From: Corallibacter vietnamensis | GTDB taxonomy: Bacteria; Bacteroidota; Bacteroidia; Flavobacteriales; Flavobacteriaceae | DNA length: 64,000 nucleotides | Direction: 5' to 3' | NCBI RefSeq assembly: GCF_039537875.1 | Contig: NZ_BAABBI010000005.1 | Span: 44,455-108,454, forward strand | In this document: positions 33,178 through 41,923 of the stretch, one piece after another | Layout of the letters: each line of letters opens with the position of its first letter | How positions within the stretch are numbered: position 1 is the stretch's first letter | Translations under genes and position numbers: made by a program | Notes under the pieces: model-generated | Told to the model about the DNA's origin: nothing | What the model saw: the letters and a program-made list of their open reading frames with translations, nothing else | Database searches by the model: none

Positions 33178-34404
33178 CTACCCAAGCTTATAGTAACCAC
33201 ATTTTAAGTAAGCACCTTCTGGAAATCCAATTGGATGGTCGCTATCGTGTTGTGTTTTTAACTGTAATTGAAATGGTCTGCCAGTTTGTTTTAAAGCTTG
33301 CGAATTAATATCAAAAAAGGCTTGATATTGCACTCTTGACGAACACGAAGCCAATACTAACATACCCTTTTTAGCTGTTAACTGTTCTCCTAAAGCAGCT
33401 AATTGCGCATACTTTTTCTTGGCTAATGCTATTTCAGATGCTTGTTTGGCAAAACTTGGAGGATCTATCACTACTACATCAAAGGTTTTACCTACATTAA
33501 TCAGTTTTTGCATTTCGTCAAAAGCATCGCCAGCAATGGTTTTATGAATCCCTGAATAGGTGTTTAGCTTGCCGTTTTCAATAGCAATTTCTAGGGCTTG
33601 CTCACTAATATCTAAACTTGTCACTTCTGTAGCATCATTAGCCAAAGCATGCACCGAAAATCCGCCAGCATATGAAAATACATCTAACACTGTTTTACCT
33701 TGACTTAATGCTCCTACGCGTTTTCGGTTTTCGCGATGATCTAAAAAATAACCAGTTTTATGACCTTTAATAACGTTTGCCGAAAAATTTACGCCATGCT
33801 CTACAAACTGAACAACTTCATTTTCTAACGTTCCAAAAACTACATCGCCATCTTTTAGTTGATGTGCTTTGGAGTTTTGTAATCCACGACTTAATCTAAT
33901 GACAACCGTTTTGGCTTGTGCTGTTTCTTGAAGCATTGGCAATATGGCTGCTAAATAGGGTAACCAAATTTCAGAATATAGCTTAACGACCAAAACAGAT
34001 GCATACACATCAGCAATCAAACCTGGGAAACCGTCATTTTCTCCAAATAATAAACGGTAGCTATTGGTTGTGGTTTGTAATAAATCTAATCGTTTTTCAA
34101 AAGCGGTATCAATCTTTTGCTTAAAAAACGCTGTATTAATTTCAGCTTTTTCCATGCCACTATGTAGCATTTTAATACGAATTGGTGATGACGCATCGTA
34201 TAAGCCTAAACCTATAACTTTATTTTTATTCTTATTGAAAACAATTGCCAAATCACCTGATTTTGCATCGTCATTTATCTTAACAATACTGTTAGAAAAG
34301 ACCCAAGGATGCACGTTTAAAACAAACTGCTCGCCTTTTGCCGTGAGTTTTACAGCTAATCGTTTAGGTTGATACGTTGATTGAATTTTTGGTGAAAATG
34401 GCAT
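33178..34404 (-). CDS. Class I SAM-dependent rRNA (cytosine-C5) methyltransferase, RlmI-like
   Basis: A 408-residue protein resembling RlmI (YccW), which methylates 23S rRNA C1962 in E. coli. An N-terminal PUA domain occupies about 10-95 (A-K-G-E-Q-F-V-L-N-V-H-P-W-V-F-S), followed by the EEHEE fold and a Rossmann methyltransferase with V-F-S-Y-A-G-G-F-S-V (about 240-249), acidic S-L-D-I-S-E (about 262) and the catalytic V-V-I-D-P-P-S-F (about 316-323). Cysteine in L-V-L-A-S-C-S-S-R (about 353-361) is the second methyl-transfer residue. Monocistronic on present evidence. Confidence 0.9.
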   Translation of the reverse strand: MPFSPKIQSTYQPKRLAVKLTAKGEQFVLNVHPWVFSNSIVKINDDAKSGDLAIVFNKNKNKVIGLGLYDASSPIRIKMLHSGMEKAEINTAFFKQKIDTAFEKRLDLLQTTTNSYRLLFGENDGFPGLIADVYASVLVVKLYSEIWLPYLAAILPMLQETAQAKTVVIRLSRGLQNSKAHQLKDGDVVFGTLENEVVQFVEHGVNFSANVIKGHKTGYFLDHRENRKRVGALSQGKTVLDVFSYAGGFSVHALANDATEVTSLDISEQALEIAIENGKLNTYSGIHKTIAGDAFDEMQKLINVGKTFDVVVIDPPSFAKQASEIALAKKKYAQLAALGEQLTAKKGMLVLASCSSRVQYQAFFDINSQALKQTGRPFQLQLKTQHDSDHPIGFPEGAYLKCGYYKLG

Positions 34405-34440
34405 ATATAATTTTTATATAAAAGTAAGTGTTTGAAAATA

Positions 34441-34471
34441 AAAAAAACAATCAAGCAGATGATTGTTTTTT
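34441..34471 (-). terminator. Intrinsic terminator downstream of the luciferase-like gene
   Basis: ACAATCA (34447-34453), loop AGCAGA, TGATTGT (34460-34466) with A/T extensions on both sides. It lies 60-90 bases past the stop of the minus-strand flavin monooxygenase gene. Confidence 0.75.
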
Positions 34472-34528
34472 ACATAATATGTGTTGAGTTTCGTAAAATT
34501 CACTAGATAAACCCAGAAAATAAAAACC

Positions 34529-35524
34529 TTATAACTCCTGCATGATTTCAGAAAAAATACGATATGACGCAACCCTATCTTGATGGTCGTAAATATGCGA
34601 AACAGCAATTAACTCATCTACTTTGGTATCTTCTAAAAATTGCTTTGTTTTAGATTTTACTGTAGCCTTATCTCCTATAAAGCTATAATGTGTCATTTGC
34701 TGTACTTTAGGATGGTTAATAACATCTCGCATTTCTGGCGTTATAACACTTGGAGCTTTTACATAATCGATATTTCCTGTAAGTACACCCAAAATCATTT
34801 GATACATTGATGACGATAACGTATCTGCCATCTCATTAGTTTCGGCTGCAATTACACCAATTCCTGCCATAGTATAGGGTGTTTTTAAATATGCAGAAGG
34901 CTTAAAGTTTTGACGATAAATGTTTAGAGCTTCTTTTAACTGTGCTGGTGCAAAGTGACTAGCAAACACATAAGGCAGTCCTTTTTTTGCAGCAACATAA
35001 GCACTATCTGTACTAGAACCCAATATATATAACGGCACATGTACACCTTCCGAAACATATGAACGAACTTTACCTCTGTAAGAACTTGTGAAAAAATTCT
35101 GAATTCGACTCACTTCATCAGGAAATTGATATACAGCTGTCATTCTATCAGACCTGATAGCTTGAGCTGTTTCCTGATCGGTTCCTGGAGCACGACCTAA
35201 ACCCAAATCAATTCGATTAGGATATAAGTTACCTAAAGTACCAAACTGTTCTGCAACAATTAGTGGCGAATGATTAGGCAACATGATTCCACCAGAACCT
35301 ACACGTATTTTTTCTGTACCTCCAGCAATGTGACCAATTAACACTGAAGTTGCTGAACTTGCAATACTTTTCATATTATGATGTTCGGCAAGCCAAAAAC
35401 GATGATATCCCATTTTTTCAGCTTGTTGAGCTAAATCTAAACTGTTAGCAAAAGTATCTTGAATAGTAGTATTTTCTGCTACAGTAGCCAATTCTAATAT
35501 AGAATAAGGAATTTGTCTTTTCAT
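34529..35524 (-). CDS. LLM-class flavin-dependent oxidoreductase (luciferase-like)
   Basis: A 331-residue bacterial luciferase-like TIM barrel. The N-terminus I-P-Y-S-I-L-E-L-A-T-V, H-R-F-W-L-A-E-H-H-N-M (about 43-53), N-L-Y-P-N-R-I-D-L-G-L-G-R-A-P-G-T (about 101-117) and I-L-G-S-S-T-D-S-A (about 170) fit the MsnO8/YhbW single-component alkanal-monooxygenase-like group. Flavin is presumably FMN. The ATG at 35524 is chosen because the other candidate at 35554 lies in the loop of the dnaK terminator. Substrate unknown. Confidence 0.87.
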   Translation of the reverse strand: MKRQIPYSILELATVAENTTIQDTFANSLDLAQQAEKMGYHRFWLAEHHNMKSIASSATSVLIGHIAGGTEKIRVGSGGIMLPNHSPLIVAEQFGTLGNLYPNRIDLGLGRAPGTDQETAQAIRSDRMTAVYQFPDEVSRIQNFFTSSYRGKVRSYVSEGVHVPLYILGSSTDSAYVAAKKGLPYVFASHFAPAQLKEALNIYRQNFKPSAYLKTPYTMAGIGVIAAETNEMADTLSSSMYQMILGVLTGNIDYVKAPSVITPEMRDVINHPKVQQMTHYSFIGDKATVKSKTKQFLEDTKVDELIAVSHIYDHQDRVASYRIFSEIMQEL

Positions 35525-35539
35525 ATTTTTTTGGGGATA

Positions 35540-35572
35540 AAAAAGCGCAACCATGACTGATTGCGCTTTTTC
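35540..35572 (-). terminator. Intrinsic terminator downstream of dnaK
   Basis: On the minus strand GCGCAA/TTGCGC arms (plus 35545-35550 and 35561-35566) with a 10-base loop are preceded by A and followed by T tracts. It starts 21 bases after the dnaK stop and separates it from the luciferase-like gene, whose tentative ATG at 35554 falls in the loop. Confidence 0.85.
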
Positions 35573-35592
35573 AAATGTTATGATAGTTATGC

Positions 35593-37500
35593 TTATTTCA
35601 CTTCTTCGAAATCTACATCTTCTACATCGCTACCTTCGTTAGATGCTCCTGCTGCACCTTGAGGTTGCTCTGCTCCTGCTGCACCTTGTTGTGCTTCAGC
35701 TTGTGCTTTGTACATTTCTTCGCTAGCTACTTTCCAAGCTTCATTTATTTTTTCTAAAGCTGGATCAATTACTGCGATATCTTTTGTTTCGTAAGCTTTC
35801 TTCAATTCTTCAAGTGCTTCTTCAATTGGTTTCTTTTTATCATCAGATAATTTGTCACCAAATTCTTTTAGCTGACTTTCAGTTTGGAAAATCATAGCGT
35901 CAGCACTGTTTAATTTATCAGCAGTTTCTTTTGCTTTTGCATCAGCTTCAGCATTTGCTTCTGCTTCTTGCTTCATCTTTTGGATTTCATCTTCTGTTAA
36001 TCCTGAAGACGCTTCAATTCTGATATCTTGAGATTTACCAGTTGCTTTATCAGTCGCAGATACTTTAATGATACCATTAGCATCAATATCAAACGTTACT
36101 TCAATTTGTGGAGTACCACGTTTTGCTGGTGGAATACCATCTAAATGGAAACGACCAATTGTTTTGTTGTCTGCTGCCATAGGACGCTCACCTTGTAATA
36201 CGTGAATTTCTACTGATGGCTGATTGTCTGCTGCTGTTGAGAATACTTGACTTTTCTTTGTTGGAATAGTTGTATTCGCTTCAATTAACTTGGTCATTAC
36301 GTTACCCATAGTTTCAATACCAAGAGATAATGGTGTTACGTCTAATAAAAGTACGTCTTTTACATCACCTGTTAATACACCACCTTGGATTCCAGCTCCT
36401 AATGATACAACTTCGTCTGGGTTTACACCTTTACTTGGTTTTTTACCAAAGAATTTTTCTACAGCTTCTTGTACTGCAGGAATACGTGTAGAACCACCAA
36501 CTAAAATAACTTCGTCAATATCACTTTTACTTAAACCTGCTGATTTTAATGCAGACTCACATGGCTCAATAGTACGTTTTACTAAATCGTCAATTAATTG
36601 CTCAAATTTAGAACGTGTTAATGTACGTACCAAGTGCTTTGGTCCGCTAGCTGTAGCTGTTACGTAAGGTAAGTTGATTTCTGTTTGTGCAGAAGATGAT
36701 AATTCAATCTTTGCTTTTTCAGCAGCTTCTTTAAGACGTTGTAAAGCCATTGGGTCTTTACGTAAGTCCATACTTTCTTCTGCCTGAAACTCATCTGCTA
36801 ACCAGTTAATGATTTTTTCATCAACATCATCACCACCTAAATGCGTATCTCCATCTGTTGATAATACTTCAAAAACGCCATCTCCTAATTCTAGGATAGA
36901 CACGTCATGTGTACCACCACCAAAGTCAAATACTACAATTTTTTGGTCTTGTCCTTTTTTATCTAATCCGTAAGCTAAAGCTGCTGCAGTTGGTTCGTTT
37001 ATAATTCTACGAACTTTTAATCCTGCGATTTCACCAGCTTCTTTTGTTGCTTGACGTTGTGAGTCATTAAAGTATGCAGGAACTGTAATTACAGCTTCAC
37101 TTACATCTTGACCTAAATAATCTTCAGCTGTTTTCTTCATTTTTTGAAGAATCATTGCTGATAATTCTTGAGGTGTATATAAACGACCATCAATATCAAC
37201 TCTTGGTGTATCGTTATCACCTTTTACTACTTTATAAGGTACGCGTTCTGCTTCATTTTTTGATTCAGAATATTTGTTACCCATAAAACGCTTGATAGAA
37301 TAAACCGTTTTTGTTGGGTTTGTTACTGCTTGACGCTTTGCTGGGTCACCAACTTTAATTTCACCACCTTCTACGAAAGCGATTACAGATGGTGTTGTAC
37401 GCTTACCTTCTGCGTTAGGAATTACAACTGGCTCATTACCTTCCATTACAGAAACACAAGAGTTTGTTGTACCTAAATCGATTCCAATAATTTTACTCAT
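35593..37500 (-). CDS. dnaK: Molecular chaperone DnaK (Hsp70)
   Basis: A 635-residue Hsp70 chaperone. The nucleotide-binding domain shows G-I-D-L-G-T-T-N-S (5-13), V-P-A-Y-F-N-D-S-Q-R (about 138-147), F-D-F-G-G-G-T-H-D (about 193-201; most bacterial DnaKs have T-F-D here, so H is a mild oddity) and I-L-V-G-G-S-T-R-I-P (about 334). The substrate domain follows and the tail ends E-E-V-K with the usual acidic end. dnaJ and grpE are not adjacent. It has its own terminator and a palindromic candidate operator upstream at 37600. Confidence 0.97.
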   Translation of the reverse strand: MSKIIGIDLGTTNSCVSVMEGNEPVVIPNAEGKRTTPSVIAFVEGGEIKVGDPAKRQAVTNPTKTVYSIKRFMGNKYSESKNEAERVPYKVVKGDNDTPRVDIDGRLYTPQELSAMILQKMKKTAEDYLGQDVSEAVITVPAYFNDSQRQATKEAGEIAGLKVRRIINEPTAAALAYGLDKKGQDQKIVVFDFGGGTHDVSILELGDGVFEVLSTDGDTHLGGDDVDEKIINWLADEFQAEESMDLRKDPMALQRLKEAAEKAKIELSSSAQTEINLPYVTATASGPKHLVRTLTRSKFEQLIDDLVKRTIEPCESALKSAGLSKSDIDEVILVGGSTRIPAVQEAVEKFFGKKPSKGVNPDEVVSLGAGIQGGVLTGDVKDVLLLDVTPLSLGIETMGNVMTKLIEANTTIPTKKSQVFSTAADNQPSVEIHVLQGERPMAADNKTIGRFHLDGIPPAKRGTPQIEVTFDIDANGIIKVSATDKATGKSQDIRIEASSGLTEDEIQKMKQEAEANAEADAKAKETADKLNSADAMIFQTESQLKEFGDKLSDDKKKPIEEALEELKKAYETKDIAVIDPALEKINEAWKVASEEMYKAQAEAQQGAAGAEQPQGAAGASNEGSDVEDVDFEEVK

Positions 37501-37599
37501 AATTTGTTTTTATTTGTTTTTAAGATTTCCGCTTTCGCAGAAATGTTGTGTTCTAATTTTAATTCGGATTGTATAAGTCAATGATTGTGCCATGACAAA

Positions 37600-37622
37600 A
37601 AATATGACACGATGTCATATTT
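37600..37622. promoter_or_regulatory. Palindromic operator-like repeat between dnaK and a divergent lipoprotein gene
   Basis: AAATATGACA (37600-37609) and TGTCATATTT (37613-37622) are perfect 10-base arms around CGA, about 100 bases before dnaK and 79 bases before the divergent gene. It does not match the CIRCE element of HrcA. A further CATGACA lies at 37590-37596 as an extra half site. Confidence 0.5.
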
Positions 37623-37700
37623 CATAATAAAACGCTAATTATACCATATAAAAGAAGTATGGTTTGTAACTTTATAAAAAATTAAAAAAACAGATTACAC

Positions 37701-38219
37701 ATGAAAAAACTTATCGCAATACTATGCCTGACTGTAACCTTAACTGCTTGTGAAGGAGATCAAGGCCCACAAGGACTTCCTGGAATTAATGCTGACGAAT
37801 ATGCTGCATTATCTTATGAGGTTGATAATATTGATTTTGAATATTTTAATGATACTGGTTTACAAGAAGCCATTATACCACTACCTTATGATATATTAGA
37901 TAGTGATGTAGTTTTAGTTTATAGACTAGAAGGTATTGTTGATATTGATGGACAACCTACTGAAACTTGGTCACCACTTCCTCAAAACTTTTTTATAAGT
38001 GATACAGATACAATTCAATATATATTTAACCACACTTACGCAGATGTACAATTACTAATTGATGGTAACTTTGATCTTTCTACATTAGCGGCATCTTACA
38101 CACAAAATCAAGTTTTTAGAATTGTTATTTTACCTGCTGATGCTTTAAGTAAAACAAATACATCCAATTTGAACTCTGTAATAAACACTTATGACATCAA
38201 AGAGTTTGTAAAACTCTAA
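37701..38219 (+). CDS. Collagen-motif lipoprotein of unknown function
   Basis: A 172-residue lipoprotein: lipobox L-T-A-C (Cys17) followed by a short collagen-like run of four G-x-y triplets (E-G-D-Q-G-P-Q-G-L-P-G-I-N), then a mainly beta-structured domain of about 135 residues containing A-I-I-P-L-P-Y and T-I-Q-Y-I-F-N-H-T-Y. Such Gly-x-y tails just after the lipid Cys are common in flavobacterial surface lipoproteins and may be a flexible spacer. A promoter-like TAACTTTA (37667-37674) precedes it. Divergent from dnaK; function unknown. Confidence 0.78.
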   Translation: MKKLIAILCLTVTLTACEGDQGPQGLPGINADEYAALSYEVDNIDFEYFNDTGLQEAIIPLPYDILDSDVVLVYRLEGIVDIDGQPTETWSPLPQNFFISDTDTIQYIFNHTYADVQLLIDGNFDLSTLAASYTQNQVFRIVILPADALSKTNTSNLNSVINTYDIKEFVKL

Positions 38220-38258
38220 AAAAACATGTTATACCATAAGGTAGAAACCTCTTTTTTA

Positions 38259-38290
38259 TTGCTATTCTTCAAGAACAAAATGTATATTTG
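38259..38290 (+). promoter_or_regulatory. Promoter of the L-serine dehydratase gene
   Basis: TTG at 38259-38261 and the exact -7 match TATATTTG at 38283-38290 are 21 bases apart, in the spacing range of Bacteroidota promoters. The likely transcription start lies about 20 bases before the ATG at 38317. Confidence 0.65.
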
Positions 38291-38316
38291 CGGCAAACCC
38301 TAAAACGTTTTCGTAC

Positions 38317-39741
38317 ATGGAGTGTATTTCCGTTTTTGATATGTTAAAAATAGGCGTTGGGCCTTCTAGTTCTCATACATTAGGACCTTGGCGCGCTGCT
38401 GAACGTTGGATTAAAGAATTAAAAGATAAAAACAGATTTGATAAAGTTGAAAAAATATCTGTTGACTTGTATGGTTCTTTATCCTTAACAGGAAAAGGTC
38501 ATGCTACAGATTATGCTGTTATGCTAGGGTTAAGTGGTGCTGATCCTGAACGCATTCCTGTTGATACTATTGATGTTATTATTGCAGCTATTAAAAACAC
38601 AAACACGCTTTTATTTAATAACGAAAAGCCTATAGCGTTTGATACAAAAACAAATATAACTTTCAATAAGAAGTTTTTACCTTTTCATGCCAATGCTTTA
38701 ACATTTACAGCAACCATAAATGGCAGAAATTATAAGTCTACATACTACTCCATTGGAGGCGGATTTGTTGTACAAGAAGAACGAAAAGTTGCTAAAGCCA
38801 ATAAAATCATCTTTTATTGTACATTTCCTTATCCTACTGAAAATGGTGTTCAACTTTTAGATTTCTGCAACCAACTGCAATTACCAATATCTGGTGTTGT
38901 TTGGGAAAACGAAAAATCTATTAGAGAAGAAAACTCTATAAACTTTGAGTTAGAAAGAATTTGGAACACCATGCTAGAATGCATGTATGTAGGTTGTCAT
39001 ACAGAAGGAAATCTTCCTGGAGGATTAAATGTGCGACGTCGCGCTTATGATATGCACCAAAAGCTCAAAGGGGATTTACCTTATGAAACACCTCAAGAGT
39101 GGTTGCAGGTTATTAGGAAAACAGAAGTAAAGTTTAGACAAATATTAAAATGGGTAAGCTGCTTTGCACTTGCTGTAAATGAGGTAAATGCCTCATTAGG
39201 TCGTGTTGTTACAGCTCCAACTAATGGTAGCGCTGGTGTGATACCTTCGGTATTAATGTACTATATGGTTATTGAAAACCATGAAGCTGATTTTGAACAT
39301 GTAAAACGTTTTTTAATGGTTGCTGGAGAAATTGGCAGTATCTTTAAAAAAGGGGCTACTATTAGTGCGGCTATGGGCGGTTGTCAAGCTGAAATTGGAG
39401 TATCATCTGCAATGGCTGCTGGAGCTTTGTGTGAATTACTTGGAGGAACTCCTGAACAAGTTCTAGTTGCTGCCGAAATCGCTATGGAACATCATTTAGG
39501 GCTAACTTGTGACCCAATTGGTGGTTTGGTACAAGTGCCATGCATAGAACGTAACTCTATGGGAGCTATAAAAGCAATTAATGCTGCAGAATTAGCTTTA
39601 GACACTGACCCTAATAATGTAAAAGTTCCGCTTGATAAAGTGGTAAATACTATGTGGGAAACTGCAAAAGATATGAATTCCAAATACAAAGAAACCAGTG
39701 AAGGCGGTTTAGCTGTTGGTGTAAATTTAGTGGATTGTTAA
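38317..39741 (+). CDS. sdaA: L-serine ammonia-lyase, iron-sulfur dependent, single chain
   Basis: A 474-residue [4Fe-4S] L-serine dehydratase converting serine to pyruvate and ammonia. The N-terminal domain has the K-I-G-V-G-P-S-S-S-H-T-L-G-P motif (about 11-24). The cluster ligands of the catalytic domain are Cys356 (G-G-C-Q-A-E-I-G), Cys398 (L-T-C-D-P-I-G-G) and Cys409 (V-P-C-I-E-R-N). The last residue is Cys474; in the Legionella enzyme the terminal Cys folds back onto the iron-sulfur cluster, and this chain keeps that tail. One gene covers both alpha and beta subunits. Own promoter upstream. Confidence 0.95.
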   Translation: MECISVFDMLKIGVGPSSSHTLGPWRAAERWIKELKDKNRFDKVEKISVDLYGSLSLTGKGHATDYAVMLGLSGADPERIPVDTIDVIIAAIKNTNTLLFNNEKPIAFDTKTNITFNKKFLPFHANALTFTATINGRNYKSTYYSIGGGFVVQEERKVAKANKIIFYCTFPYPTENGVQLLDFCNQLQLPISGVVWENEKSIREENSINFELERIWNTMLECMYVGCHTEGNLPGGLNVRRRAYDMHQKLKGDLPYETPQEWLQVIRKTEVKFRQILKWVSCFALAVNEVNASLGRVVTAPTNGSAGVIPSVLMYYMVIENHEADFEHVKRFLMVAGEIGSIFKKGATISAAMGGCQAEIGVSSAMAAGALCELLGGTPEQVLVAAEIAMEHHLGLTCDPIGGLVQVPCIERNSMGAIKAINAAELALDTDPNNVKVPLDKVVNTMWETAKDMNSKYKETSEGGLAVGVNLVDC

Positions 39742-39743
39742 AA

Positions 39744-40208
39744 TTAATCTTGACAACCTGCTCGTCTTCGTGTGTCTATTAAATAAATAATTTTCCAAGT
39801 GCCGTTATCATTAAATAGTTGAAACGAATTAACACCGCAATGACTAAAACTGTCGTTAAACCAAAACTCGTAAGGCGTCCAAACATGTGCCATATTGCCG
39901 TCTACCTGAATTTTATAATCCAATAACTTTTCTTTCCATTTTTGATTTGCTGGTCTAGCTCCTATTACTTTCAAAAAATCTTGCATACTTTCTGTACCTA
40001 ACAATGTTTTTCCTTCTTTGTTTTTGGTAACAGTTTGAGTAACAACCTTATTGGCTAATACTGATTTCATAAGTAGTGTATCGCCTTTATGAAAACCTTC
40101 AAAAAAAGTATCTACGGAATTTTTTACCTGTGTTTCAACATCAACAGAGTTTTGTCCAATAGCCGTTGTCACTATCAAAAAAGCAATAAAACGTATTATT
40201 CTTGTCAT
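39744..40208 (-). CDS. Exported NTF2-like (DUF4440-type) protein
   Basis: A 154-residue protein with a signal peptide (about 1-19, ending T-A-I-G-Q). The mature part has a cone-shaped NTF2 pattern: V-D-T-F-F-E-G-F-H-K-G-D-T, K-T-L-L-G-T-E-S, the R-P-A-N-Q-K-W region, and V-W-T-P-Y-E-F-W-F-N-D-S-F-S-H-C-G-V-N-S-F at the C-terminal half. Such domains bind or turn over small molecules; none is identified here. The ATG at 40208 gives a good signal; an upstream Met at 40244 does not. Convergent with sdaA, with only two bases between stops. Confidence 0.78.
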   Translation of the reverse strand: MTRIIRFIAFLIVTTAIGQNSVDVETQVKNSVDTFFEGFHKGDTLLMKSVLANKVVTQTVTKNKEGKTLLGTESMQDFLKVIGARPANQKWKEKLLDYKIQVDGNMAHVWTPYEFWFNDSFSHCGVNSFQLFNDNGTWKIIYLIDTRRRAGCQD

Positions 40209-40330
40209 AATCTTAATTTTTGAAGACCTAAAATAAATTATCAATAGTTGTTTTCAGTTGAAATAAGGAAAAGTTTAACATTATACGCTTTGAATTTCTT
40301 AATTTTACAGACCAATTTTAAACATATATT

Positions 40331-41149
40331 ATGTCAGTAGCAAAAAAAGAATATAAAAGAATCACAGTCAAGACATTAGTTGACATGAAGTCTAAAGGCG
40401 AGAAAATATCTATGCTTACAGCTTATGATTATACCATGGCAAAGATTGTTGATGGTGCTGGCGTTGATGTTATTTTGGTTGGTGATTCTGCTAGTAATGT
40501 TATGGCTGGTCATGAAACAACATTACCTATTACTTTAGATCAAATGATTTATCATGCATCTTCAGTTATTAGAGCTATAAATAGAGCTTTAGTGGTTGTA
40601 GATTTACCTTTTGGTAGTTACCAAAGTGATCCTAAAGAAGCGTTGCGATCTGCTATTAGAATAATGAAAGAATCAGGAGGTCATGCCGTAAAATTAGAAG
40701 GAGGTAAAGAGATTAAAGAATCTATAAAGCGTATACTGAATGCAGGAATTCCTGTTATGGGACATTTAGGTTTAACACCGCAATCAATATATAAATTCGG
40801 AACTTACACAGTAAGAGCTAAAGAGGAAGCCGAAGCTAAAAAATTAAAAGAAGATGCTTTAATGCTTGAAAAAGCTGGATGTTTTGCTATTGTATTAGAA
40901 AAAATACCTGCAAAATTAGCAAAAGAAGTTGCAGAAAGCGTGAGTATTCCCGTTATAGGCATTGGAGCTGGAAATGGTGTTGATGGTCAAGTTTTAGTTG
41001 TTCATGATATGCTAGGAATGACTTATGAGTTTCAACCTAGATTTTTACGTCGTTACATGAACTTATATGATGATATGACTACAGCTATCACGCAATACGT
41101 TGATGATGTTAAAGCTGTTGATTTCCCTAGTGATTCAGAACAATATTAA
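40331..41149 (+). CDS. panB: 3-Methyl-2-oxobutanoate hydroxymethyltransferase
   Basis: A 272-residue TIM-barrel enzyme adding a hydroxymethyl group from methylene-tetrahydrofolate to 2-oxoisovalerate, the first step of pantothenate synthesis. Metal ligand and substrate motifs are G-D-S-A-S-N-V (about 52-58), D-L-P-F-G-S-Y (about 93-99), A-V-K-L-E-G-G (about 122-128), G-H-L-G-L-T-P-Q (about 146-153) and G-I-G-A-G (about 205-209). The N-terminal K-M-L-T-A-Y-D region agrees with the family. panC and panD are not adjacent. The next gene is 79 bases downstream. Confidence 0.95.
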   Translation: MSVAKKEYKRITVKTLVDMKSKGEKISMLTAYDYTMAKIVDGAGVDVILVGDSASNVMAGHETTLPITLDQMIYHASSVIRAINRALVVVDLPFGSYQSDPKEALRSAIRIMKESGGHAVKLEGGKEIKESIKRILNAGIPVMGHLGLTPQSIYKFGTYTVRAKEEAEAKKLKEDALMLEKAGCFAIVLEKIPAKLAKEVAESVSIPVIGIGAGNGVDGQVLVVHDMLGMTYEFQPRFLRRYMNLYDDMTTAITQYVDDVKAVDFPSDSEQY

Positions 41150-41228
41150 ATTATTATTTCATATTTTTTTGATTATCTAATTAGAATCAAAAGACATTCT
41201 AAAAAAGTTTAATCCCTTAAAAAAAACA

Positions 41229-41921
41229 ATGAAACTACGCTCTAACAAAGATAATCTTCAAGTTTTATACGAAGACAATCATATCATTATTGTTAACAAA
41301 CGTGCTGGTGATATTGTTCAAGGTGATAAAACTGGAGACAAACCCCTATCTGAAGTTGTAAAAAGTTATATTAAAGAAAAATACAAAAAACCCGGAAACG
41401 TATATCTAGGTGTTGTGCATAGACTTGACAGACCTACAACAGGTATTGTTATGTTTGCAAAAACAAGCAAAGCATTGCCTAGACTAAACAAATTATTTTC
41501 TGAAAAAAAGGCGACAAAAACCTATTGGGCACTTGTAAAAAACAAACCAAAAAAAGCAAACGACACGCTAATACATTGGTTAAAAAAGAACCCTAAAAAC
41601 AATAAATCTACAGCTTATATAAAAGAAACTTCTGATAGTAAAAAAGCTATTCTACACTATAAAACACTCAAAGCTTTAGACAATTATTATTTATTAGAAA
41701 TTTCACTTGAAACAGGAAGACATCACCAAATACGCGTGCAACTATCTAGCATAGGTTGTCCTATTAAAGGTGATTTAAAATATGGTTTTGACAGAAGCAA
41801 CAAAGATGGTAGTATCAGTCTACATGCAAGACAATTAGAGTTCACTCATCCTGTTAAAAATGAAGCCATTAAGGTAATTGCTCCTTTACCAAATGATCCT
41901 GTATGGGATGCTTGTTTATAA
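41229..41921 (+). CDS. RluA-family pseudouridine synthase
   Basis: A 230-residue pseudouridine synthase. The catalytic aspartate Asp67 is in V-V-H-R-L-D-R-P-T-T-G, followed by F-A-K-T-S-K-A (about 75-81). The C-terminal half has G-R-H-H-Q-I-R-V-Q-L-S (about 163-173) and the C-P-I-K-G-D-L-K-Y loop. It has no S4 domain, so it resembles the short RluA/RluD-type enzymes whose targets (23S rRNA or tRNA) cannot be told from sequence alone. It ends two bases from the convergent histidine kinase. Confidence 0.9.
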   Translation: MKLRSNKDNLQVLYEDNHIIIVNKRAGDIVQGDKTGDKPLSEVVKSYIKEKYKKPGNVYLGVVHRLDRPTTGIVMFAKTSKALPRLNKLFSEKKATKTYWALVKNKPKKANDTLIHWLKKNPKNNKSTAYIKETSDSKKAILHYKTLKALDNYYLLEISLETGRHHQIRVQLSSIGCPIKGDLKYGFDRSNKDGSISLHARQLEFTHPVKNEAIKVIAPLPNDPVWDACL

Positions 41922-41923
41922 AG

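Noticed and set aside
35525..35554. Longer N-terminus of the luciferase-like protein
   Set aside because: The upstream ATG is in the loop of the dnaK terminator hairpin.
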